A DNA stretch of 64,000 bases from Steromphala cineraria. Its lineage: Eukaryota; Mollusca; Gastropoda; Trochida; Trochidae. The notes under the pieces are model-generated. The model had not been told where the DNA came from and did no database searches. It saw nothing but the letters and a program-made list of their open reading frames with translations. The stretch is from the NCBI GenBank assembly GCA_916613615.1, contig OU744720.1, positions 67,031,471-67,095,470 on the forward strand, read 5' to 3'. Numbering within the stretch: the stretch's first letter is position 1; every line of letters starts with the position of its first letter. A program made the position numbers and the translations under genes. Below are positions 35,237 through 49,440 of the stretch, in pieces.

Positions 35237-37100
35237 GATAAGGTCGGCATGGAGTCGATGTAATGTGTCTCTGAATGTTTAAGCCTCATAAGTAATAATG
35301 ATACTTTTATATACATTTGTGACTTGATCATTATTAAAACTGAATAGCATCGCCTTTTTTCAGGATCATATTTGCTCACTGTTCAATTCACACCCCAACA
35401 ATATCAGTTCAAATATACAAATTACTGCTTTAGTGGGTTGTGGTTAAATGTCCATTTACATATATATGTATATGAAATAGTAACTGTTGTTTAATTGTAC
35501 AATTAGTAATGCATAAACTCTTTATTACATTCAGAGTATCACTTAATGGAATCAATGGATATATGTTTATATCATGTATATGATTACTTGACCAGTAACA
35601 TGAAAGACATACAAAACAAAAAATAGATTATAATTTTAGTTATGGGTGATCAATGGAATTTCTATACTATGCTGGACGAAAAAAGATAGGGATAATGATT
35701 GTTCATATGTTAAACCCGTGTTGAAGACTTCTTTATATCATTTTAAGATATTGATATATAGCGTTATTTGTATTCAGAACATAATAAATGTACAACGATT
35801 AACCAACTGACACTGACAACTGACATAGCTCGGCTTCACACATATGCCAGTACTTACTGGATGCACACAGAAATAACTCAATGACATGTTGACTGGAGAT
35901 GGCAACGCTCTAGATAGTGCTGCAAGTCATGCAGAGAAGCTGCATGTAAGTCCTGCTCTCGTAATTACTCAATGGTGACACAGTAATCACTAGCACCCCT
36001 TGAAGTCATGACACTCTTCGTAATAGAAAATCGCAACATTTACTAGAAGATTATAACGTGCAAATAATATTGAAAACCTCTTTCGTCTGTGCATTCTAGA
36101 CATTATCAGTTACACTCTGAGGATATATTTCAACAAAACGTTACATTTAGTCGTAAAAAGCAGACTGTAGTTCAATGTTTCTCACTGCCAAGACGTATGT
36201 GTGTGTATGAGTGATGAATTGTAAGCGGAATGAAATGTGGGGTGGAGTGTCGACATCAATTACCGAGAATATTGCCAAAGACTATGCAAAGCTATAAAAA
36301 ATGTCTTCCTTTCCAGACACCCAAGCCCACTCTTAAGAGCTCAGTGGCTACGTTTGCTAAAAAACTTTACAGAATTGTCGTAGGCATTGTCCAGCATTTC
36401 ACCGATAATTGCAATAGGTGACGATTCAGACATGGTAATTGGTGCACCATAATGAGGTCTTGGACATGATGATAGGTTGCTTCTAAAGAATTCACATGTT
36501 ACTGACACAAGGCAACACGCACTGGTCTAGTGTCCTACATTAGAAGTACACTTGGCGGCAAATTCTGGTTAAGATTAATTATTCAAACGATTTATCAAAT
36601 CTCTGTTCATCACCATGTTTTTTAATGACACCCCATTGCTTTGTTGTAAATGAAAAATTATCTTATTATCAATCATATATTTATTCAGTGTTGAAATATG
36701 ACAATGAGAAACGTAATCACATATTATCAACAAGAGAACAGTTATCATAATCAAAGAGAGACAATCTTAAATGATAAGTATTCAGATTTCTGAATGGTAA
36801 ATTGAGTGAGATGTTATCCAATAAGTATTACCAGAATAGTAATACTAAACCATGATAGTTATTCCTTCTCGTATTGTTACTTCTGCATTGTTTTGAAAGG
36901 TTAGTTTCGGAAAAGTAATCAAACCATTGACATGAAAATTCAACATGAGAGCTTCATTCTCGTTCAATCAATATTAATGAAGTAATATGTACAATGTATG
37001 TTAAATGGAAAAACGTGATCGATTATCCTTGACAGCTATTGTAACGGATGAGAGTTAGTTATTCTTTTAATCGATAGTTATGCAGAGATTTGAAACGTTG
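35237..37100 (+). repeat. Module M, copy 3 (M3), spanning the right edge of unit A
   Basis: Matches M5 (61190-62528) up to 36580. Beyond that only M1 continues to match, with cacttggc.g.aaattctgg and loosely similar sequence to about 37100. Coding-like pieces: MLTGDGNALDSAASHAEKLH (about 35897-35956) followed by GTAAGT, and a frame ending RIVVGIVQHFTDNCNR at 36417 followed by GTGACG. Both look like splice donors. Confidence 0.7.
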
Positions 37101-39157
37101 AGATTGAGAAACATACATGAATTTTGTACTCGTCATAAATTAGCGAATATTCGTTTAAACTGCTTTGATACTGGAAACACAATATATTTACAAAACCCTT
37201 CGTGACACAAATGCAGTTGAATGTTTCAATCTTTTCTTTGCATCAAACAAAAGTGTAGCCGAAGACAAATAGAAACATTGTAAATTGTTTTACTTCAAAA
37301 GGAATGGCTTTAATTGTACAATGGACAGAGAAAATACAATGAAAGGAAAACGTTGTGATCAAAGTGATTGTTCATGTTGGTTGACATGATACTGGGAATT
37401 TTTGTTAACAACTGTTGATAAATCATCCATGTTGACAGAAGTTTTTCTAGAAAATAACTTTATACATTTGGTTTGTTTTCACATTGTTGTCATAGTTGTA
37501 TATGTCATATTTTTTCAATTAGCCGCAAAGTTTATCTCATGAATACATTTTGTTCACTATGATATCCAAGAATAATCAAGTAAAGAATATCAGAATGTGC
37601 AATATGAGTTTTTGAAAAATGAAGCATTTATATCTCTTGCTTTAGATCTGATAGCTGAAACGACGTCTTGGCACAAACTGTCATTAACAAAACTTCAAAT
37701 GAAAATTGAGAGAAACGTTGTACGACGTGAACATAACTCGAAAACGTAATTGTAGTAAACAATAGATATACTCGCCAGTGCCCAAAACAGGACATTATTG
37801 AATTATTGTTTTTATATTTCATGCTATGTGGAATATTTAATTATTCTTTTCTAGTATCAAACTTCAACGAAATGCTAACTACATGAGATCCCCTAGGAAT
37901 GTTTACTTGATATTTTATATGCATTCCTCTTACAACAATTCATGTTTATGAAGTGCTATATTAAAAAGGAGAAATTACTGATACATAAAAAAGCTCGATG
38001 TAGATAAGTAGTTGATTAATTTAATATCCCACACCAAGCCCACAAACTGTCACTCTTTGGGATAATAAACAAAAGATAACTGTGATAACTCATAAAACGA
38101 ACGTCAATGTAGAATGTCTGAGGGTTTTTATACTGTCCCTTGATGCTTTTTGTAAAAAACAGAGTGTTTATGTTTACAGATGTTCTATTGGAATGACAAA
38201 GTGTCCCACTATAGTGTACTTTTTCTAGCAAGTTTCGGCCGAGCTAGGTCTAGTGCTTTTGCACACTCAAACAAGTTCCTGCGTTTGTTATTGTTTGTTA
38301 TGAGGACAAGCAGGTGTCTAAGATAACATTGCACTTGATGCCATCACACTCTGAAATCTCTCGCATGCGCTGTTTAAATCAACTATACTACACAAATCAA
38401 ACACAGAGTTCAATGTGGTCCCACTAATGTGCTTCCACTCCTCCACATAAAGGGGTTTATTTTCTTCACTCCACTGACATCGACATTTTACAATTTATTT
38501 TCAGTTTTAGTCTTAATTAAAGTGTCCAGGACGTTTTTTTTATTCCAAACCAGTGTGTATATGATTGGGAAGTGAGAGGATTCAACATCACTATATGTTC
38601 GAAAGGCAGGAGATAATTCAAATCATGATGATGATAATGAAAGGTCACGATCTATCACACTCATTCCATTCTCTCCCCACAGAGGAAGATCAAGAAATAG
38701 AAATTTGCAGAAATAACAACGTAGTATTGTTAGGTTTTGTCAGTTGTCATCGAAAGGTATATCATCCAAGCATATGTTAACACAAAGTTTAAATCGATTT
38801 CATGTCACGTAAGTGTAATAGTTGACAAACAAGATGATTGGGTAGGTACAAGCTTCACAACTTGTTTATACTATCTAATTATGAAGATGTTTAATCAGGT
38901 GGTCATCTCAAAACTTTAATTTTTTATTTAACTTTGATGCAACGGGAACTATTTGTGGCTTATAATGGCCCTGGGCCCCTATTCTCAATTCCTCTAGTAT
39001 TTACCTATTGAATGAATATTTCGAAATAAGTCAGGAATGTCAGTTTACCCAAAATATTTAGTGCTTACTACAGACGGATTTACATTTAAAGTTCATGTCG
39101 ACCACATTCTATGTCAATTCACGTTTATGTACAAGTTAAATTCCTCGGCTGCGCTTT
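37101..39157. other. Spacer between unit A and unit B
   Basis: Not duplicated elsewhere in the window except a solo piece of the Mutator-like TIR at 38667-38695 (cattctctccccacagagga). No gene recognised; the short open frames here have no family features. Confidence 0.5.
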
Positions 39158-39355
39158 TTTATTGACTGTAACACCCTTTTCAGCAAGTTATATGTTTGCC
39201 AATGTTTTACCAACGAAAATGCAATAACAGTTTTCAATTACTGTGTATTTTCATATAAATGAATAGTTAGGAATCTAAGATTGTTTGCCGCTATGATCTG
39301 AACACAATATATATCCACCAGAATATTGTGCAACTAGATTTATTGTTTGATCCTT

Positions 39356-40400
39356 TAAAACTCTTCGCAGGGCAGACGTCCGTGCAACTATTTCAAATCT
39401 AATAATAATAATTTTCCAAAAGGTTGCTCATCTGGCGCATCTAGAATTATTTTTCAAAATAAAATTGTACTTTGAATAAAGTCCAAAACAATTTCTGCTC
39501 ATTGATGTCAATCTAATATCTCTAAGGAACAAATAACTGATGTAATCATGTTCTTATGTAATGAGGTTTTAAAGCACTGCTCGTTTGACAAGGGTGCATA
39601 GTAGAAGAATTTATTAAAGAAATGAATGTCAGTTTGTGTTACATTCAAACACGTGTGAACCCAGCAAGTTTGCGAGCGGGTTTTCATGAGAATTTGAATG
39701 GAACTTTGACATCGTCATTTTTCAACGCAACCACAAAAACAAACATTCTCTTCTTACAATTTCGGACCAAGGAATGCAACATTGGAGTGATATGTTTCCT
39801 GTTTACACACTTTTTACCAGTTAAAACAAACGGTATGTTTATTCAAAACAGTCCATTAGCTGGATATACTTAGCCTACACCTTGCACTACGAACGATATG
39901 CTAAATGAATCACAATTATAATAAAATCCCTTTAGGGAAGCACATAAGTTTAAAGCCTAATGCATAACGACGTATCAAACTAGCTGTCATTTGTTGATAT
40001 GTACATATTGTATCAGAATGTCTTTGATAGATCATTGTACTCAATATAAGAAAAGTTTGCTAAATAGATGAAAATTAACAATGAAATATTGATTTCTTTA
40101 ATATATTCATATGATAGTTGCATAACACCTAGCACTCGTAATAAATTTTAACAATAATTATTAATGATGATATTCCAAAGTCTGGCTTGTTTTCGGTGAT
40201 CTAAATAATGTTTCAGGAAAATGGCTTATAGATTTAATACCTATATGAATCATATCATTAGAACCCATTGCCATGTCATATGCATTTCCAGATGTGTATA
40301 TTGATAATGACAGCTTGGCTGTTCGGCTGAAAGCGTTAATGGAACAATCTAATTCTAAGATATAACAAATCACATATAGTTAATAGAGATTAATATCACA
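39356..40400. other. Segment present in unit B but not in A
   Basis: Replaces A 13141-13782. It holds an 83-codon frame (39622-39873, ATG start) including NPASLRAGFHENLNGTL, with no recognised domain. I see no terminal repeats. Confidence 0.4.
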
Positions 40401-42394
40401 CTTGTACTAAGTGGAGACTAAGCCAATAATGGTATTGATTAGTCACATACTGACCTCTCATTAATAGCAGATTCGTGAAGGAACATAAAGCTAGATACAA
40501 AAGAGGTGGCTCGACCAACATCCCTTCACACTGACTTTCTTTGACATGACCACATCATAATAATGTTATAGTAACTCACTTATCATTTCTCTTCAATAGT
40601 TTATTTCTAATGCTAATATAACTCATTTGTTTGTTTACAATAAACACCATTATACGTACATGTACAATATGTAATGTTTGTGTATAATTTGATAACTAAA
40701 AATAAACACATGATTTTTTAGTTTTAAAAACACACCTTTACCTACCATTTCAAAATGCACTTCTCTCGATTATGAGGATATGTGTTTTCCTTGATAGATA
40801 CCTTTGTTATCTAATTGAGTGGGTACGAAAAGGTATTCACTTGTAGCACTATAGAAAACATTGGCAATAGTGAAATACAACAGTTCTAATCAAAATTCAG
40901 TAGGGTAAAAATCATATATATTAAAATTGTAATTCAATTGTTCAATAACATTATAAATTACTCCATTTATCAAAGACATTGATCACAGACATATTAAAAG
41001 GATTGTCTATGTACCATTGGAGTTGAATATATTTTATTGAAAAACAAAAAACTTCTGTGTGTGTTAGAGAGTGTTCATTTTAACAAGATATCCAATTAGA
41101 GTCGATCAGTGACAAGGTTTGTGCTGTATTGAAAACGCCCAGGCTGTGTGCGCCTTAAAACGAGAATGACCTAAACTTGCATATACAATATATCTATGTC
41201 TATAAATGATATCATGTTGTAAATTTCAAAATAAGGAATTGAACATGTAGGTTTCAAACATTTTGGCTGTTGAAGAGAAATCAAGATCCCAAAGACAAAA
41301 ATAAGAATATTCTTTCATTCCATTCGGATGGCCATATGAGTGGTTGGCATAATGCAATTTACAAGAATCATGAAAACAACATGCACAAATTCGGAACTAC
41401 TTAAGCAATAAAAGAGGAATCAAATAGTGATAAGATAGATATATACATTGTCAATGATCAAAGAAACTGATAAAGTCTTGAGTGTTTCCCACCAAACAAG
41501 CATCAAGTACAAATACACAGAGAATCCCTCTGAAAACCTTATTTCCACTTTGTTGACAGATGTTGTGTATAGATGCACTGAAGTTAAAGCTGGTAGAATG
41601 CAATCTACTTAACAAGTGTGAGGGCTTCACACATTTAGTAATCAGCAATGGGAGAATGTCAAAAGATCACAGTTAAACCAGTGTGGGTGCTGACATTTAC
41701 ACAACCTATTTACATGTAATTGATAATTGAGGAAGGGCACATACAGCTTAACACTAAGGTTTATGGGTTACTGGATCAAAATGAATTTCCACTCTTTGAA
41801 GTGCCTAGAATAACGATACATGTAGTATTTGTGAAATAATGTGTTTTTACCTATACTGTCTTGTAAATCATTCATAATTAGTTTACTCTTTCATGTCGTA
41901 CATTTAATTTTTTTTATTTTCATGACATAAATCTTTATTCTCCCACTTTGAGAGATTTTTCTATTTTCAAATACATTGAATACATAATATTTCAAAGTCA
42001 AATTTCAATAGCACGATTCTTACAAATATTGCTGATAAAATATCCGTCCATCTTATTTGCTCGCATCAGACATTTTGAATATTCATTCATATCAGGGCTT
42101 GTTATGGTCACATTTCAAGAACTGATATTACATTAACTGATCCAATGGTTCCATCAAACTGCCAGGCAGTCTACCTCAGATATAAATAACAACTATTGCA
42201 CGTAGGAAGTCATGATTCCTGAGTCTGACAGCGTCTACGGCAACAGCGGTTATTTGTCTCAGTCGACGCCTTCGTTATTTCGTCATCAGTCAGTGTATAC
42301 TATAATAAGTTGTTCTGATGTTTGATATGGACAGAAGCGGTTACAGAAGGCACTTCAATGTCATATAAATTCGGAATTGTATTTCTTCTTACAG

Positions 42395-42471
42395 ATTGAA
42401 TGTTGGTGAAGACCGACCCCATACCAACAAGCCATGGGCATAGTCAAGCTAAATGTTCTTCCCAAGAAAGT
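42395..42471 (+). pseudogene. Unit B counterpart of the 44-codon terminal exon, frameshifted
   Basis: The same acceptor-like tract ends at 42394 and the frame begins LNVGED, but an 8-base insertion after gaagaccga shifts it and a stop follows soon after. Compare 16056-16191. Confidence 0.4.
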
Positions 42472-42591
42472 GTACCAGATGTTTTTTATATTTCAATGTC
42501 AGTTCCTTTTTTTTGTAAAGTTTTTTTATTGAATATCAAAACATAATATGTTATAAATTAATTTAATTCCGCTCGCTGGATGTGCAATGTA

Positions 42592-42594
<3 letters not shown>

Positions 42595-42622
<28 letters not shown>
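42595..42622. repeat. (GA)14 microsatellite
   Basis: Uninterrupted GA run inside a B-only insert of roughly 180 bases (42478-42655). Confidence 0.95.
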
Positions 42623-44054
42623 TACATCACATCTCCATTGAAGGAGGTTATCCAGATGTACATCTCTGACATACAAAATATCTCGACATGAACCACGTGT
42701 TAAATACATAATGTTGAACGCAACTTTGCACAGTTAAACTTTAACGCACTACCAAAAACGTTTTTCTACTTGGAGATAACGATATCAACATTGATTAGCA
42801 GAGCCATACAGAACTTGTGCCCTATAAATAAGAACACGATAATAAGTAATTTGACGATGTACATGTATCATATGAAACAGTCATAGAGAGGATTTTTGTA
42901 ATTGCCTATTTCGGAGCATAACTTAAGGATAACTTATAAAGATTTATTAGGTAAAACAAGCTAACCTATCCTAAAATGGCAATACGCTAAATTCTTGTTT
43001 TCAATGGAATTTGAAAATCAGTCATAAACCATTTTGGCGGAAAGCAAATTCTCTCGTCGATAAATATGGAAACTACATGTAGCTATAAAATCTATCAATA
43101 GCAACTCGTTATTGTAATTCTGAATCCTTTCGGGAAGTTTCAAATTTGTTTATTGACATGTGTCAATGTCCAGGTTTCTATCACAATCATGGCTTAAAAC
43201 CTTCCTATTGTCACTATTCTACGTCGATTAACTTTAAAGTTATACTAACTTCTACTAACAATTTACACTGTTGATAAAATATGTCATTCATATATTCGCC
43301 CGACAATCTCACAGTGGCTATTTAAAGCAGTATCAAGCTACAAAATAAAAAATGTTAAATTCAATAACATTGCCCTATGTGCACATTCAGTCGTTTGAAA
43401 TAAGTGTTTGCCCAAAGCGAGCTGAAATGAATGAATAAACAAAATGAAAGCATAAAAAAATCAGATAAATTAATAATTCTAAAATTTATTTTGTAGTTTC
43501 TCCCAAAGGCAAAACACCCTTCCTCCCAAAAATCAATAATATAAATTCTTTACATTTCAAGAGGACCACTTTTCATTTTACAAAATAGGGGATGCTTGAT
43601 GGGATTCTTTGTGGATATTTGAGAAAATTTGGATGTGTTTTTTTTTTAGTTCTTAGATATTGAAACGTTGGTAGACATAGCAGATATACAAAAGACAGAC
43701 ATTACATTTGTATCTAATTTATATTCAAACGTGTTTATTTGTCATTCTAGAGAATGAACGTTAACATGATTTCTTATTGACCAACTGATATATATTTCCA
43801 TGGGTATTGCTAGAAGCTCTTAAGCATTAGGTATCGCTTGTTAAATATAAAATTAAAAAAAACTATTATAATGAAATAATAATAATAACTTAAGAATCAT
43901 AATTAACAAATCTACTTCCCTTCATTATGAGATATACAGCATGGGTTTATTAAACACACATACTGCGTTTGAATTTTTTAAAACCTAACATTGCAATGTT
44001 GAATGATGCGATTAACAATAATAAAATAATGAAACCTGATTATAGAAACGCGTT

Positions 44055-44735
44055 CACTGATATTGATTGATATCCACCAGGTGCAAAACAACTCATCTTA
44101 AGTAGTCCAACACACAAGATTTCTTTAGCAGGAAATTATGACAGAATGGGTCCATAATGAACGGCATCAATGCATGGATCAATGTGAATAACACGGCTTG
44201 TAATCAAATCGGACATGTTCATGTTAATAATAGATCCGAGAGAAATGTAAAGGGGTGCGACAAGTACTCTGATTATGACGAGGTGCATCAACTCTCTCGG
44301 GTACGTTCATAATGCCATTCATGGAAACTGTCGTGAGTTATGCAAGTACTTATCCACATAATAATGCGGAGCTAAAGGGCTGCTTAACTCTCGTTGAGAG
44401 CTGAATCAATGTTTGGATAGATATCGTCTTTGATTAGATAAGACACAATTATTTGAATTAAACACATATTGCTTCCGCCTGATTACGACAAGAGTGCTTT
44501 AGAGCAGTTGTTATCCTTAATGAAGCAAAACAGAGACCTAAAATGCTTCCTAAGTGTAGTCTATTGGTTCACTTTCCATTCGTCTGCTTTGGAATAAGAG
44601 TTTCTAGAATGTAAACAAACAATTCATGTAACACTGTTTGATAAAACATATTATTCTACTATCTTTTACATGTTAATTCACCTCCATCAGAAGTTTCTGT
44701 CTTGTTTTCGTTTCTGGTACCATTGGTATTGTCAC
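44055..44735 (+). repeat. Module N, copy 1 in unit B
   Basis: Counterpart of 17565-18235. One phase reads GINAWINVNNTACNQIGHVH and then NNRSERNVKGCDKYSDYDEV (about 44159-44283). GTFIMPFMETVVSYAS follows in another phase, so a frameshift or intron separates them. Confidence 0.65.
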
Positions 44736-47275
44736 AATACCCCTGGCGGAAAATATAGCAACAGAATCCTTTTGAATTATTTTAGCAAATGAGAACACTT
44801 TGAACAACGCAAGGAAAGGGTGGTCAATATCACAATGCCTTTGCAGAACAGAACAGAACAGAATTTTATTCTCATGAATCATACAGAATGATAAAGAGAA
44901 CATACACATAATCGTTTTGTTGCCATGATTCAGAGGCCAAAACATGTTAGGACAGCGTCGTTGATTGCACAACAAACAGTGATTGCATCTATGTGTATAT
45001 ATGTTATATAAGTATATGTATGGTACCAATTCAATGCAACAACTGATGGGAAATAAAATCCAATCTGCATCTCCCACAATCATGCCGACAAACTCGGCTA
45101 ATTGGAAAAGAGGCTTGATTAACATATCATTACTTGATCTGCCTCTGTTGGGAGAGAATGGCATACATGATGATAAGTGCATTCAGGAAACATTTCCACA
45201 AAGATGGTACATCAGATCGTATTACCCTTATGAGAAGCAACAAATAATTTTGTTACTGCAATAACGATCCAGTTTAAATAAAATCCATAAAGAAAATGGT
45301 TATGAATCGTAAGGAAGGTCTGTATTTTATTAGAGAAAATTTGAACATATAATATATGGGAACACACTATCTGCAATATGACACATATTTAAGCAATTGA
45401 CAAGGACTTTGCGAGCTATTCTGGCTCTCAGGATGAACATGAATGTTTACTATCAAAATTTTTTCTTCAGAATATAACAATATTAAACACAATTGTCTCC
45501 ATATCTAAGATAAAAAAAATCGACGAGTTTCGAGGAACTATGGATTACCTTATAATTATGATTTTTTTTTTGGTCTTTTTAATTTTCATCAAATATCTTC
45601 AGGACAATCAAAATAATGAAAAAAGGGTTTACGTTACACAAATTAATACATATCATGTTAAACCAAATATGTTTAAATTTGATATTAAAATCACCCTTAA
45701 TACCATGCATCAGTTGTATTAAATCAAAGGGGTGTATTTTTTTTAATTTATTACAGAAAAAAGATGGTACAATCAAATCAGTGAATCATTATAATTATTG
45801 TGATTACGTCCGAGCTTCAGCAAGGAGTTTGACAGAATAATTCACGAGGGACAGAAAATCCGAAATTCCAAGCACTGAGCTGGTTATTGTGTTTCTTACC
45901 CAGGATCATTTTGTTGTGTAGAAACGTGAAAGAAAGAGCAACATTAAAAAAATTGTACTTATACGCCATTCATTGGTTTTCTCACTTTTTTCTTGATAGG
46001 CAACTCTATGTAGTTTGGGGCTTATGCTCTAATTCGAAAAAGTTTATTGTTCTAGTATCATATTTTTATCGCCAAAATTATTTGATACAACAAACGCATT
46101 GTCAAGAAACAAGAAACAAGAAAAAAGACGTCACTAGCTTTAAATGATTTTGACAAAAATGACGTCATAGGGGCAGGGAAGTTTAGCCGACGACTCTCCA
46201 ACACTGCGCTGCCTTGAAGATATGATATTGTATTATCGGATAACATCAGTAGGGTTTGATTTACTGTTTAATATGTTTGTGATGTAATGTGTGACTTTCA
46301 CAATTTAGGTTTTCGAATGTTGATCTGTATCTTTTGTATGTTTTGGAAAGATTAACAGAAGAGTAAATCGCAATTTTAAATAAAACGTTAATTAGCTGTT
46401 AATGTCAATACTGTCACGCAAACTGTACATTATTTATTTATTATCTGTTCCCTAATAGTTATACATTAGGTGACATTGAAACATACAACGATTTAAAAAA
46501 ATAACGTTTGTTATTCAGCGCCTGTTACAAAATGCTGTTTCTGAAGAGTTCGTTTGTTGAATTTGATGTCAATTTCACAGTTGCTGTGACAACGCACGTG
46601 TATTCCGTGCAAATTGCTTTGATGGTATGTTAAATCTCTATTGACATGGACTATATCATGTTTCTAAATGTGTGGCAAATATGCCTATTTTTTAAAGAAT
46701 TATTATATATGTTATCCATCACTAGGCCTTGTTGTGAACTAAATTTGTTATTTCAACACATGTAGCCGTTCAGCTTAATCGTTGAGTAACATAAATATTT
46801 TTTCTAAGGGGGAATTTTCAGTCACGGTGTTGTTCCTTGAGCGTAGCTGTTGAAAATGACATTGAGCTCACGTGGTTGCTTTTTATAAGTCGTCATTAGG
46901 TAAAACCTCGTCAATAGTAAACAGGGACGTGAGTTGCGAGATTCACGTGTAAGTTGTGCATTGAATCAAACCGGTTTCGAATTTAGGTTAAAGTAGAATA
47001 GACTCCGAAAACTCGTCATTAGTTGTGCATGGAGTTTAGTCTGAGGGCGTTACATACTTGTAACTGATGAATGCATAAATTAAGTGCCAATCATGAGGAG
47101 CGTTAGTTCTCCAAATTTGAATCTTTATTCCCCTTAGCTTCTAATTACTATCAAAACTTAGAATCATTTCATATGAATGTCATGCAATATATTTAATTAT
47201 TACCTACGAGGGCAGTCATATTGAGGTTCATATTTTTCATATGTTGCCCTAGGGCAAAATATCACTTTTTCATTG

Positions 47276-47327
47276 TGACGTCACGTTACAAACAATGCTT
47301 TGACGTCACAGTTCACCTATGACGTCA
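47276..47327. promoter_or_regulatory. Cluster of three perfect TGACGTCA (CRE-type) sites
   Basis: TGACGTCA occurs at 47276-47283, 47301-47308 and 47320-47327. This is the consensus for CREB/ATF-type bZIP proteins. Binding is not shown; the sites belong to a repeat and may be incidental. Confidence 0.4.
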
Positions 47328-47420
47328 CAATCTATACGGGTCGGCGGCGGCTAGTCCGCCTACGCTGAGAAGTAGGTTTAGAGTATGTTCTTTAATTTTG
47401 GGACCACGGTAATAAACAGA

Positions 47421-47563
47421 ATATCATATTCGTGCCCGTGACATACTATGTTTACGACACTCGTGCCTAAATATCAGTATATCCCTCGCTCTCGCTCGGG
47501 AAATACTAATATTTAGGCACTCGTGTCGTAAACATAGTATGTCATGGACACTCATATAATATC
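47421..47563. repeat. Long inverted repeat inside the MITE-like insert
   Basis: The inner arms 47440-47480 and 47503-47543 are 41 bases each with two mismatches (they include gacatactatgtttacgaca), around a 22-base loop rich in cgctctcgctcggg. Weaker pairing extends outward to about 47421 and 47563. Confidence 0.85.
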
Positions 47564-47759
47564 CTCTATATATATAATGTAAAGTGCCTTAATGTATATT
47601 TTTCGTATCAAATCAAACAACACACGAATGATCCATTTAAGTTTGCATCATGAGAATTTTTTATTAAGATGTCAGCATTGCATGTTTTTCTTTCGCTAAA
47701 TGACAAAACAGTATCTGCCTGAATAGTATCAAAGATAAGGAGATATTGAAAGCTGAGCG

Positions 47760-49440
47760 ATAAAATATCATCAAAAGATAGAAAAAGTGAAAACAGCAAT
47801 ATGTCCATAATAATGACCACACGGGCAACGTAATACAAAATGACTGGTGCCTGCCATAATTTGCCTAGCCTGCTATCAGTAAAGGAATGTAGTTTCATTT
47901 TAACTCTAATTGATCCTAACGAAAGGCTGATTTCGCTTCTGTCCGTTAGCACCCTATTCTAGAGGTTATCTTGAATGCAAATATCAAGCCAGCATAACAG
48001 AGCTGAGCGCATTCATTTAAGTAGCACAATAGGCAATAATGTTATCACTCATGGATGATTATTGGTCAGTATTTTCAAATTTTACCATCAATAGCAAAGC
48101 CATTGCACTTATGAAAGCCTGATGAATAAAATCTATCATTATCGGTTGGCAGATTATGTAGAAGTATTGTCAATAGCATGACTGAGTCAAACCACATTGC
48201 CCGCATTAACACTGATTCTGAATGGAAATTGATGATTTTGTCAAAATGTGCCCAATTACTGACGTAAAATGTTTCATTCCAAAAACATTTCATGCAGCTG
48301 GTCTATTTCAACACAGCCTCTCTCAAAGAGTATCTGAGACAAACAAGGTTTATGTTTGAATAATTCTCTTAGGACTAGCATATAGAGCAGTTCTGACAAT
48401 TCACTTTTCTTTATATCTATGTAATAGGATTTTATAGCGTATTTAACAGTTTTGTTCCCGTATACATATCAATGTCTATTGGTGAACCATATAGTGAATT
48501 GAGATAATATAGTACTGTAATAAGGACAGTGCAAAAGTTGGAATAGACCTGATGTAAGGAATGGATCCTATTTGACTGTTTGTCTACATGCAGCCAATAC
48601 CACAGTGCAGCTGTAAGGGGGAGTGAAACAAGAAGGTATAAAAACTTGATGCAAACACTGCTAAATGTTTCACTGACGAGATCGCACATGCGTTTTATAT
48701 GCCTTCCTTTTATTCAAAATACGACTAAACATAGATTAGTCACATGCATTCATTCAAGCAGCTAACTTTTCTTGTTATGTATACTGCATTTTATTAGATT
48801 AAAAACTCTTTATGTAAACTTCTATAGGAAACGTCTCATATAAATCAGATACCATTACATTTGTATTACTTACAATCAATCTTATGACACACATTAGAAA
48901 TAAACAATAATAGCATTCACAGCTAACGACATCTCGTTTGTTTATCTAAATGCTAACATTACGTCAATTTTCCACACACCCCGTTTGTAATATCAATATA
49001 CAGATATCACCCAGATATCAGAAAATGAAACATGGCTCTTTAAATGAATACTTATTACCCAACAATATAGACAAGGGATTACAGTGGCAGTTTGATCCGT
49101 GGTATGGTACAAGTTTATTGAGCGCTCCTCTCCCATTTCATGGCATTTCTACGTCCCAGTTCGATTATTGTTATCAATTATGTTAAGGCAGTGCTTTGGA
49201 AAGCAGACTAGGATGGGTATATAATGCAGCTTGCACGTCATGTACCAGTACATTGAAAGTGCAATACTTATGTACAGTTATTGATACACTAATTAGTATG
49301 AAGCATTTTACAAGAATGCATGATACAATACTGAACAAAATGTTAAGTGATGAATGCGTGAATGGAGTTTCTTGTTTACTTCTCCTTCTGTACGTCTATA
49401 ATCGGAACTATGTACACATTTCACAAATCTATACTTAAAT
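47760..49440 (+). repeat. Module O, copy 1 in unit B, uninterrupted
   Basis: Continuous counterpart of 21070-22170 plus 24037-24300. A 78-codon frame (48950-49186) reads HGSLNEYLLPNNIDKGLQWQ and SAPLPFHGISTSQFDYCYQL. The A copy has a stop in the first of these. Confidence 0.65.

Larger units (their letters stand above)
12945..36580 (+). repeat. Unit A of a roughly 23.5 kb direct segmental duplication
   Basis: Aligns in order and orientation with 39158-62528. Tracked anchors: 13783/40401, 15990/42330, 18721/45043, 22161/49156, 24051/49189, 26222/51246, 30016/55562 and about 36560/62505. Over 13783-13932, hand alignment gives six substitutions and one 2-base indel. Offset changes mark insertions or deletions: +1857 in A at 22177, about -360 at 20870, about -370 near 21760, about -515 at 29310 and about -1340 at 33007. 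The start lies close to M1 and the end falls inside M3, so copies of one module sit at both edges. No intact gene was recognised in it. 19200-21070 and 24780-26214 are single-copy within the unit, AT-rich and without clear features. Confidence 0.9.
47197..47570. mobile_element. MITE-like insert with hairpin and three CRE-type sites, unit B only
   Basis: A reads atatatttgaatatataata straight through where B carries about 370 extra bases. The insert has the perfect 14-base palindrome TTGCCCTAGGGCAA (47244-47257), three TGACGTCA sites and a long inverted repeat at its right end. No coding capacity and no clear target duplication. Confidence 0.65.

Noticed and set aside
44673..45182. 169-codon minus-strand frame in unit B as a gene
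   Set aside because: The A copy is split into three frames by a different number of GAACA units, and the frame overlaps a decayed MITE copy and the reverse of module N. No sign of constraint.
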